Assembly: GCA_025677835.1 (NCBI GenBank)
Contig: JAIXMR010000083.1
Coordinates: 1 to 64,000, forward strand
DNA length: 64,000 nucleotides
Reading direction: 5' to 3'
Origin: Sporodiniella umbellata
Taxonomy: Eukaryota > Mucoromycota > Mucoromycetes > Mucorales > Rhizopodaceae
Shown: positions 1 to 9,014 of the stretch, piece after piece
How the letters are laid out: the number at the start of each line of letters is the position of its first letter
Numbering within the stretch: the stretch's first letter is position 1
Position numbers and translations under genes: made by a program
The notes under the pieces: model-generated
The model's database searches: none
The model's input: only the letters and a program-made list of their open reading frames with translations
Told to the model about the DNA's origin: nothing

Positions 1-1439
1 AACGCTACCCCGATCCCAGGGAGGTTTAGGGGCTCTGGACTCTCTAATGCAAATGAAAGCCCTTCAGTGGAGATGGCTGGTTCCGACTATGCTCGAATAC
101 GATGCGCTATAGAACATATCAAACATATATGATCCTTTGCTTTACCCCAGCGTAAGATACTCCCAATATTTACTTCAATCTACTTCGGCACCATGCCCGG
201 CTTGCCCCTCTAAAACCGGTTTGCGCGCCTTACTCTTCCCTTCCTTCCGATCTGACCGCTTTTCAGAACATTCATTACACTGTTTCTCCTCTCTGTTCTC
301 CGCATTGAAAGCTGTTTTGCCCTCGTTGCCCCAGCACTGCTCGATCAACCCCAACACCATCCTCTCCACTCCATTGAGTACACTGATTCATCCTGGTAAG
401 AAGCTAGCAATCTTCCCTCCACAGATAGATTACACACTCTCTCTCCCCTCTGTGTGTTTACAAAAAACCTTTCGTCGCCTGACAGGTGATCACATCTTGA
501 TCCTCGATCAATCTACATTTTCATTACGTCTTAGGACCTTCTCTTCGACCGAGATACGCTACCACACCAAGACTAGTAAAAATATTATTAATCTCCTCCG
601 GGAAGGGCGCATAAGTTTCTCTCCGCTAGTCAATCTCCACAAGACATATCCAGACTCTTCAACTGCACAAGTAGATTTTTTACCGATATTTCTATCCATT
701 TGGAAAGTCAACTCTGTTCGGTTACTAACGGCTGAGATGATTAAACCTACCCCTAGGACATTTAGACTTTTCATAAGCCAACGAAAGACACTCGAGGTAT
801 CACCGAAATCTACTACAAGTGTCCAGTTCAACATGGATCTTGCAGCTAAGCAAATCCCTTGGTCGCTATTTTGGTCACAAAAAATTCCACTAAAAGCCAG
901 AACAATTTGGTATAAAATCCTTCATCGTTCTATTCCTCATACTGGTCTACTACACAAATTTCTACCGACCAAATTCCAATCCGACCTGTGCCCTCTTTGT
1001 GAGAAAGAAAAAGACTCTTTGATTCATTTCCTATACACCTACCCAAAAATAGTCCCCGTTTGGCAACAGACCGCACACACCTACTTCGATGATAACTGGT
1101 CGCCCTGTATATGGTTCTTCCTTTCAGACTTACATATAGCTGTCACACACCTAACCGCCTTTCCTCCTAGACATCCGAAAACTACGTCTGTGATCCAACT
1201 GTCCTCAGCCCAAATAATAGCTTGTACATTACAAGCAATATGGTCTGCTCGTTGGCGTCACATTTTTCACCAGATCCCTTTCACAACCTCCACAGTTTTC
1301 GCTCAAACGCAAAAGCTCATTCTCCAGCTCCACTCTGAACTCCAGTTGTGTCACGACATATGATAAATGATTTTGGATTCCTTGTTGCCAAGAACTGAAT
1401 CGTTTAATGTCGACCCCACAAAAAAAAAAAAAAAAAAAA
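1..1439 (+). mobile_element. 3' end of a non-LTR (LINE) retrotransposon, ORF2 C-terminus with in-frame stop and poly(A) tail
   Basis: The reading frame from base 2 shows a short LINE-RT C-terminal signature (GGLGALDSLMQMKALQWRWL), a TAG at 110-112, then the same frame stays open from 113 to the stop at 1361-1363. About residue 245 onward of that open part looks like the zinc-binding zf-RVT region of fungal and plant LINE reverse transcriptases: a Trp/Ile-rich stretch with 'IPLKARTIWYKILH' followed by CPLC...H (CxxC-x8-H-x4-Y). After the stop a ~55-nt 3'UTR runs into an uninterrupted A run (1420-1439), the usual LINE 3' end. Catalytic RT and endonuclease domains lie off the left edge. The in-frame TAG implies an inactive copy, unless it is a sequencing error. 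Family assignment is by motif only. Confidence 0.8.
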
Positions 1440-2025
1440 GAAAATCGAAAGTGATAAGAGCCACTAGCAGAAAAAAAACCAGTTATAATAACACATATAC
1501 TAACCAAAAAACCGTTTTTTTTTTCTTTTCAACTAAATTCCACGCCTTTCTGTACCTCTTTGGAAAAAAAAGTAAAAAAGCAAAAACATTTGAAGAGATT
1601 AGCCCATTTTGAAAACGGCATAAAAGAATTGGCTAGTATTGACTTAACTATAAAAAAATCACAGTTAATTCTTTTTTTTTTTTTTTTTTTTTTTTTTTGC
1701 ACAAACTCACTTTCTCTTTTAGCGCAAGAACCTTTTTTTGTGTTTATTGAAGAGATGCAGCAAAAAAAACCTAATGGCAAGAGATTCCAAAGTATTCAAA
1801 AGTGCATGCTAAAATTTGCCAGTGAATTTGTTACCAGCAGATAAATCAGCTTTTTTTTTTTTTTTTCGATATAAACATACCTTTCTCTTATTGCACAAAG
1901 TTTTGTTTGCACTTTTTTTTTCTATTGATAGTGGTATGAAAGCCAAAAAAAAAAATAAAGAAAAAAAGAAAAAGAAAGCTCAAATTGCTAAAGAAAAGGG
2001 CAGTGATTTTTTAGACAAGAAAGGT
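1440..2025. other. AT-rich spacer with poly(A)/poly(T) runs
   Basis: Sequence between the LINE tail and the next coding remnant. It contains a T run at about 1672-1698, several A/T runs of 8-14 and no ORF I would defend; the short ORFs here are Lys/Phe-rich homopolymer translations. Confidence 0.6.
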
Positions 2026-2380
2026 TTATTGATAGGCCCAACGTGGCAGTGCTATTTCTTGCCTCTCTGTCAGAAGCTTGTTGACAGAAGAGACATGTCT
2101 TGTTTTGTGGGCCTTAGATTGATTGAATCCTTTCTTGTCAAGAAGCTCCAAGAAAGCGTTGGTCTAGAAGAAATCAGTTAGCAATGGCTATTTATTTCAA
2201 TCATGTACTTACTTTTTCTGAACGCCAAGAGGGACGAAGAGTCACAAAGTCACCAGGAATATCTGGATGAGGCTCTTCGTCGGAGGTGTACTTGCCTTCA
2301 AGGAGGGCCTCACCTCCCAAGTACTCCTCCAGCTCCTGAGGAGAACAACGCGTAAAACCAAGCTTGCAACAGTCGACGGC
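2026..2380 (-). pseudogene. 3'-terminal two exons of an unrecognised spliced gene (5' part missing)
   Basis: On the minus strand two exons fit exactly. The first is 2213-2380 (56 codons, preceded by a ..TTTAG acceptor and followed by a GTAAGT donor). The last is 2026-2163 (46 codons ending in TAA, acceptor CTTCTAG). The 49-nt intron between them is phase 0. The 101-residue product begins AVDCCKLGFTRC, is acidic in the middle (TSDEEPHPDIPGDF), has LRPSWRSEK at the junction and ends in a basic, Lys/Arg-rich tail closing with PRWAYQ. No start codon or convincing upstream exon is visible between 2381 and 3200, so this looks like the 3' end of a gene whose 5' part was lost. The family is not recognised; a tail of this kind could belong to a transposon-associated or fungal expanded gene, which is inference. 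Confidence 0.6.
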
Positions 2381-3246
2381 CTAAATATACAGATTAGAGT
2401 TATAAAACAGGAAGACCTCAATATCTAAATTTAAAATATGTGGCGTTCTAGATAAAGATATCAACCTAAAAATATACAAGATTCTAAAAGAATTGAAGTG
2501 GCTTGACCAAACGATCTATTAGATAAAACCATAAAATTAGAAAGAAAAGAGAAATGATATAAGAAAACTTGTTTATAACAACCTAGGATGTCTCTCATGG
2601 GTTGTTGACTATTTTAGGTAAGTGATACATGTAGTTACGACCGATTAGAGAATATGAGAAATTGCTTCCATACTTGACGTGCACTTCAAGATGTAAGACC
2701 TTCTTATAGAGAGATGTCTCAAATATTTTAAATTTTCTTATCTTAATAATGGTAAATCGTCTTAGAAAAACACAAAATCTAAGAGATGATATTAGCTTAA
2801 AAGACTTTTTCAATATTATAGGGGGATTCTATTCAAAAAGAAACAAAGGACTGAAAGAACTGCGAGAGATGTCTCACCTTGCATAGTTTTCTTTCTTCTC
2901 TTGGTTAATATTTTCTTCTTTATCAAATACAACTATCCAGTCACTGCAAAACTTTCAGTTTCTTGTCGCTTTTTAAATGATGTTTCCCTATATTATTAGA
3001 AGATTATCTCGGATTTCTTGTTTTTTCTAAGTTTAATGGATATTTAAAACGTTAAGCCTTTAATGAAATATAAGAATCTATAATATTTGGGACGTCTCTC
3101 TGCAGTGACTGGATGGATTTTAGTATTAGAAAAAAAAATTGAAACCAAGATATACAAAAAAGCTGTGAATGTTAAGACATCTCTCATTATTCTTCAGTTA
3201 AATTATTCAAAGTATGTTCTTAAGTAAGTCAGGATACGACAGAAGC
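2381..3246. other. AT-rich spacer with dispersed GAGAGATGTCTC motif and a 14-bp inverted repeat
   Basis: No coding potential. The motif GAGAGATGTCTC or its reverse complement occurs, with small variations, at about 2587, 2709, 2864, 3091 and 3176. ATCCAGTCACTGCA at 2935-2948 is exactly complementary to TGCAGTGACTGGAT at 3101-3114. This may be a decayed small inverted-repeat element; see findings. Confidence 0.55.
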
Positions 3247-4433
3247 CTTGCTACTATGTGTTTATTTGTGTGTACATATATATTAGGTATTTGGCCAAAA
3301 GGGACAAGCCCAGGTGACCATACCAAGAAAAGTAACATGTAGTTAGTACCATTAACGCAACTTTTTTTTTTCTTACTTAATTTCATAGGAATGCGTATAA
3401 GTTACACGTAGCGTACTTTATCTACCAAAACCTCAAAAGACCAGTTGGCGGCTGATAACCAGGTGAGGCAGTGACAAATAAAGAGGTCAAAAGGTTACTA
3501 CAGAGCGCATGTCAGAGTTCGCACTTTTTTAGCCCTGTAATTTCTTACAGAACCGTAAGCTACCACCCCGCGGTCAGATCCTCTGTAGCACTAACTTGTT
3601 CGCCAAGGTCCATTTGAAACGCCCTTGCAAGCAAAGGAACCTTGCTACTGTGTGCATGTATATTAAGTGTTTGGCCAAAAGGGACAAGCCCAGATGGCCA
3701 TACCAAGTAAGAGTAACATGTAGTTAGTACCATCAACGCAACTTTTTTTTTTTTTTTTCTTACTTAGTTTCATAGGAATGCGTATAAGTTACACGTAGCG
3801 TACTTTATCTACCAAAACCTCAAAAGACCAGTTGACGGCTGATAACCAGGTGAGGCAGTGACAAATAAAGAGGTCAAAAGGTTACTACAGAGCGCATGTC
3901 AGAGTTCGCACTTTTTTAGCCCTGTAATTTCTTACAGAACCGTAAGCTACCACCCCCGCGGTCAGACCCTCTGTAGCACTAACTTGTTCGCCAAGGTCCA
4001 TTTGAAACGCCCTTGCAAGCAAAGGAACCTTGCTACTGTGTGCATGTATATTAAGTGTTTGGCCAAAAGGGACAAGCCCAGATGGCCATACCAAGTAAGA
4101 GTAACATGTAGTTAGTACCATTAACGCAACTTTTTTTTTTTTTTTTTCTTACTTAGTTTCATAGGAATGCGTATAAGTTACACGTAGCGTACTTTATCTA
4201 CCAAAACCTCAAAAGACCAGTTGACGGCTGATAACCAGGTGAGGCAGTGACAAATAAAGAGGTCAAAAGGTTACTACAGAGCGCATGTCAGAGTTCGCAC
4301 TTTTTTAGCCCTGTAATTTCTTACAGAACCGTAAGCTACCACCCCCGCGGCCAGACCCTCTGTAGCACTAACTTGTTCGCCAAGGTCCATTTGAAACGCC
4401 CTTGCAAGCAAAGGAACCTTGCTACTGTGTGCA
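3247..4433. repeat. Tandem repeat, ~389-bp unit, three copies
   Basis: The marker CTTGCTACT(A/G)TGTG recurs at 3247, 3641, 4029 and 4418, giving spacings of 394, 388 and 389. Units are nearly identical over their whole length except for a T tract (10, 16 and 17 T in successive units) and scattered substitutions. The first unit is the most divergent at its start. Each unit contains short ORF shadows of ~80 codons beginning MTNKEVKRLL with no support for being real. No tRNA-like A/B box was evident to me. Confidence 0.9.
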
Positions 4434-4484
4434 TGTGTATATGCGTGTATGTACGTATGTGTGTGTGTGTATTTATGTTTTGAG
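4434..4484. repeat. GT-rich microsatellite
   Basis: Degenerate (TG)n / (TGTA)n run joining the last 389-bp repeat unit to the A-rich minisatellite. Confidence 0.7.
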
Positions 4485-4900
4485 ATTTTTTTTAAAAAAA
4501 AAAAGGAAAAAAAAAGGGAAAAAAAAAGAGAGAAAAACAAATAAAAAAACAAATAAAAAAAGGAGAAAAAAAGGAGAAAAAAACAAATAAAAAAACAAAT
4601 AAAAAAAGGGGAAAAAAAAAGAGAGAAAAACAAATAAAAAAACAAATAAAAAAACAAATAAAAAAAGGAGAAAAAAACAAATAAAAAAACAAATAAAAAA
4701 ACAAATAAAAAAAGGGGAAAAAAAAAGAGAGAAAAACAAATAAAAAAACAAATAAAAAAACAAATAAAAAAACAAATAAAAAAAGGAGAAAAAAACAAAT
4801 AAAAAAACAAATAAAAAAAGGAAAAAAAAATAAAAAAGGAGAAAAAATAAAAAAGGAGAAAAAAATAAAAAAAAAAAAGGAGAAAAAAAGGGAGATAGTT
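4485..4900. repeat. A-rich minisatellite with ACAAATAAAAAA units
   Basis: About 400 bp in which a 12-mer close to ACAAATAAAAAA alternates with GGAGAAAAA and GGGGAAAAAAAA spacers. A higher-order period of roughly 95-105 bp is marked by GAGAGAAAAACAAAT at about 4528, 4621 and 4727. It begins with a T/A inverted run (T8A11). Strand bias is extreme: almost no T or C on the plus strand apart from the single T and C of each unit. The long minus-strand Phe-rich ORFs here are artefacts of the repeat. Confidence 0.9.
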
Positions 4901-4985
4901 AAACGTATATAAAACACACAAACGTACTGCTTAGCAAAACTTCTTTACCTTCGACTTTCTCAGCAATCTAATTTTATACTCCAAA

Positions 4986-6577
4986 ATGTCTAACACTATT
5001 AACAATTCATCCTTCAATGGCCCTACAAAGTTTATAATAAACCCTAAGAGAGAGAGAGATGTATGTTTAAAAGAGTTTTTACAAGTGAAAACTAACTTTA
5101 TACGTTTTCAAAGCTCCTAGCCCTTACTTATCTGATGAGTCAATCTCTCCAGTATATGTCAAAAGGACTGTGAAAACAAACTACTTCTTGGGAAAAGGAA
5201 GCAAGTGCTGGAAGCCCAGAGAACAGGTAAATAAGTGCATGTATACCTATGACTGAAAGATCTAAATCTTGTTTTTAGCTTCTTGTCCAAAATATTGACA
5301 TAACAGAAGCACTTAGGAGATTCAGAAAACGATCCGTTATCGAAGCTGATAACGGAAACGATCTGAATTCCTTGAGAGTTCTGTAAGTATCCAAGGAGTT
5401 ATCTTTTTTATTTCTCTTTACGCACTAACTTTAACTTTTCTAACTCTAGCTCCTTGTCTCACTTGTTTCCCATTAACAAGTTCGACAATGAAAAATGCGT
5501 CGCAAGATACTTTCATGGGAATGCTCGCGAAGCTTTAAATTCAATAGCTAGCAGCATGATACCCAAGTTTGAGCGTACACCTGCCAAGGCAGTTGTGTAT
5601 TGCAAAAACAAAATTGACGTAAGTTTGAATTAGCCCACTAAAAAATGGCTTTTTCTAATGATACTTGTAAATAGGGAGTCGCTGAAAGCGAAGAAGAAGA
5701 AAAAAAAGAGAAAGAAGACATGATGAGCATGGTCAAGTGCCTAGTCAGACATGAAGCTCAGTTCATTGCAAATATTGCAGACTGTTCTGAAGCTTCATTT
5801 ATGGACAGGTACTTGATGCCAGCCATCCGAAGAGTATTGCTGCAAGATGTAGGAAAAGACATCTTGTATGCTCTGTAAGTGTATACCTAACTGCTTTTAT
5901 CTATACCTATACTAATTATCGTATGGCATATTCATGAATAGAATCGATAAGCCCAACAAGGATGGAAAAAGACCAGACTTTATGATTGGCACAAAAGTCA
6001 AAAGCAAAGACTTGTACTTCTTCTTTGTTGAAGTTAAACGACCAAAAGTCATGAGCAGGTACCAGCCTGAAGATGATTATACAAAGCTGATGAAGCAGAT
6101 GAAAGGATCTGTGGACGACCAGCTTTGTTTGGGAGTCGAAAACCCTTTGTCGCTTGGTCTTTTGGTGGAAGGTATGTCCTCATTTATATATTGTATACCA
6201 AAAAAGAACGTGTTATCTGATACAGATAATTTGATAGGCTATACTTGTACGCTTTTCCAGACAGCAATCCTTGCTGATGGAGTATATATTCCTATGGCAA
6301 TCAATAGCTTCTCTTTGGTTGAACACCACCACCATCTTGTTCACATACCCTCCATTGTAGAAGCTTTCTTTTTCATTAAGGTATTGTTGATTGCAAACAA
6401 ACTGACTATAGCAACATTGTATTGACGTACTCTATACAGCGTGAGCTTAACAACTTCGTTGCTAAAGTGAACGAAAAAAGAACAAAAGAAGAAAAAACAG
6501 TTGGAAAAGAGCGCGTACGTTTTTCTTTTGAGACAAAGCTCGAAACAAAAAAAAAAAGAACAAAAAAGGCCCTTTAA
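4986..6577 (+). CDS. PD-(D/E)XK nuclease-like protein, left-arm copy (8 exons, open)
   Basis: Exons read 4986-5064, 5114-5226, 5279-5382, 5450-5618, 5675-5874, 5942-6171, 6238-6380 and 6440-6577. All borders are GT-AG and phases are compatible; the first donor is the least certain (GT at 5065 keeps frame, the better-looking GTATGT at 5061 does not). The product is about 391 residues. Around residues 233-254 it has PDFMIG...YFFFVEVKRP, a good match to the PD-x(n)-(D/E)-x-K core of PD-(D/E)XK nuclease folds, followed by KQMKGSVDDQ and a C-terminal basic tail rich in Lys. An internal acidic/Lys stretch precedes the core. No membrane segment is visible. The specific family is not recognised; nuclease activity is inference from the motif. 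It lies inside a large inverted repeat, so origin by duplication or from a mobile element is possible. Confidence 0.72.
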
Positions 6578-6908
6578 GCCAATAAATAATTTTTTTTCGT
6601 CCACAATATTCAGTATTAATATCTCTTTGAAGGCTCAGATATGTTAGTTCTTTCAAAAAGCTGAGAAAAAAAAAGTAGCAGAGACTCTGTCTTTTGCCTT
6701 TACATCTTGCCAAAACGCTTTTCTGAAAGTAGCTTTTGAACCTCTTTCGAGTATAAAAGCGCCTCGCGCTTCTACTTGTTTTGCTTTAGACACCAAGGAT
6801 AATGATAGCGACCTGCTCACATAAGTTCTAGAATTCTTATTTTTTTTTTTGTAAAGACTGGAGGACGACAAAAAGCCCCTCCAGACAAGTACACCTATTG
6901 TTCTGATA

Positions 6909-7093
6909 TCCGTACCAACGTCTCAATAAAGAGGCTCAAATTGGCAGATCTATTTTTACCTTTGTTACACACTATTGCCATAGAACCACTATTACGTACT
7001 ATATCATGTACGTATATCAAGTGACTTCTCTAGTTACAGCTACAGTACTTAGAAGTTTAATCTTTAGGTAATAAATAAACAAGGTCTTTTAGC
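6909..7093. other. Loop of the inverted repeat
   Basis: 185 bp of single-copy AT-rich sequence between the two arms. Nothing recognised. Confidence 0.8.
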
Positions 7094-7423
7094 TATCGGA
7101 ACAATAGGTGTACTTGTCTGGAGGGGCTTTTTGTCGTCCTCCAGTCTTTACAAAAAAAAATAAGAATTCTAGAACTTATGTGAGCAGGTCGCTATCATTA
7201 TCCTTGGTGTCTAAAGCAAAATAATTAAAAGTGCGAAGCGCTTTTATACTCGAAAGAGGTTCAAAAGCTACTTTCAGAGAAAGCGTTTTGGCAAGATGTA
7301 AAGGCAAAAGACAGAGTCTCTGCTACTTTTTTTTTCTCAGCTTTTTGAAAGAACTAACATATCTGAGCCTTCAAAGAGATATTAATACTGAATATTGTGG
7401 ACGAAAAAAAATTATTTATTGGC

Positions 7424-9004
7424 TTAAAGGGCCTTTTTTGTTCTTTTTTTTTTTGTTTCGAGCTTTGTCTCAAAAGAAAAACGTACGCGCTCTTTTCCAA
7501 CTGTTTTTTCTTCTTTTGTTCTTTTTCGTTCACTTTAGCAACGAAGTTGTTAAGCTCACGCTGTATAGAGTACGTCAATACAATGTTGCTATAGTCAGTT
7601 TGTTTGCAATCAACAATACCTTAATGAAAAAGAAAGCTTCTACAATGGAGGGTATGTGAACAAGATGGTGGTGGTGTTCAACCAAAGAGAAGCTATTGAT
7701 TGCCATAGGAATATATACTCCATCAGCAAGGATTGCTGTCTGGAAAAGCGTACAAGTATAGCCTATCAAATTATCTGTATCAGATAACACGTTCTTTTTT
7801 GGTATACAATATATAAATGAGGACATACCTTCCACCAAAAGACCAAGCGACAAAGGGTTTTCGACTCCCAAACAAAGCTGGTCGTCCACAGATCCTTTCA
7901 TCTGCTTCATCAGCTTTGTATAATCATCTTCAGGCTGGTACCTGCTCATGACTTTTGGTCGTTTAACTTCAACAAAGAAGAAGTACAAGTCTTTGCTTTT
8001 GACTTTTGTGCCAATCATAAAGTCTGGTCTTTTTCCATCCTTGTTGGCTTATCGATTCTATTCATGAATATGCCATACGATAATTAGTATAGGTATAGAT
8101 AAAAGCAGTTAGGTATACACTTACAGAGCATACAAGATGTCTTTTCCTACATCTTGCAGCATACTCTTCGGATGGCTGGCATCAAGTACCTGTCCATAAA
8201 TGAAGCTTCAGAACAGTCTGCAATATTTGCAATGAACTGAGCTTCATGTCTGACTAGCATTGACCATGCTCATCATGTCTTCTTTCTCTTTTTTTCTTCT
8301 TCTTCGCTTTCAGCGACTCCCTATTTACAAGTATCATTAGAAAAAGCCATTTTTTAGTGGGCTAATTCAAACTTACGTCAATTTGTTTTTGCAATACACA
8401 ACTGCCTTGGCAGGTGTACGCTCAACTTGGTATCATGCTGCTAGCTATTGAATTTAAAGCTTCGCGAGCATTCCATGAAAGTATCTTGCGACGCATTTTT
8501 CATTGTCGAACTTGTTAATGGGAACAAGTGAGACAAGGAGCTAGAGTTAGAAAAGTTAAAGTTAGTGCGTAAAGAGAAATAAAAAAGATAACTCCTTGGA
8601 TACTTACAGAACTCTCAAGGAATTCAGATCGTTTCCGTTATCAGCTTCGATAACGGATCGTTTTCTGAATCTCCTAAGTGCTTCTGTTATGTCAATATTT
8701 TGGACAAGAAGCTAAAAACAAGATTTAGATCTTTCAGTCATAGGTATACATGCACTTATTTACCTGTTCTCTGGGCTTCCAGCACTTGCTTCCTTTTCCC
8801 AAGAAGTAGTTTGTTTTCACAGTCCTTTTGACATATACTGGAGAGATTGACTCATCAGATAAGTAAGGGCTAGGAGCTTTGAAAACGTATAAAGTTAGTT
8901 TTCACTTGTAAAAACTCTTTTAAACATACATCTCTCTCTCTCTTAGGGTTTATTATAAACTTTGTAGGGCCATTGAAGGATGAATTATTAATAGTGTTAG
9001 ACAT
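7424..9004 (-). pseudogene. PD-(D/E)XK nuclease-like gene, right-arm copy with frameshifting deletions
   Basis: Mirror image of the left-arm gene: start codon complement at 9002-9004, stop complement at 7424-7426. The 3' part (7575-8018) is open and carries the same EVKRP core. Compared with the left arm it lacks one C near 8046 (AAGCCC to AAGCC), two bases near 8256-8260, one A near 8390, two bases near 8420-8432 and one base near 8522. These break exons 4, 5 and 6. The changes are all small deletions, mostly shortening homopolymers, so they could be genuine decay or residual assembly error. Confidence 0.7.
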
Positions 9005-9014
9005 TTTGGAGTAT

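Larger units (their letters stand above)
4976..9014. repeat. Large inverted repeat (arms 4976-6908 and 7094-9014, loop ~185 bp)
   Basis: The sequence 4976-6908 is repeated in reverse complement at 7094-9014. Outer ends are ATACTCCAAAATG / CATTTTGGAGTAT; inner ends are CCTATTGTTC(T)GATA / TATC(G)GAACAATAGG. Loop 6909-7093 is unrelated AT-rich DNA with no ORF. Arms are near identical, but the right arm has single- and double-base deletions in exons and a small cluster of substitutions near 7220-7245. No target-site duplication or transposase was seen at the borders. Confidence 0.93.

Noticed and set aside
3858..4483. Repeated ORFs beginning MTNKEVKRLL
   Set aside because: Occur only because the 389-bp unit is repeated; no codon bias, motif or splice support, and unit 1 does not keep the ORF.
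4274..4921. Long minus-strand Phe-rich ORFs
   Set aside because: Direct translations of the A-rich minisatellite and tandem repeat.
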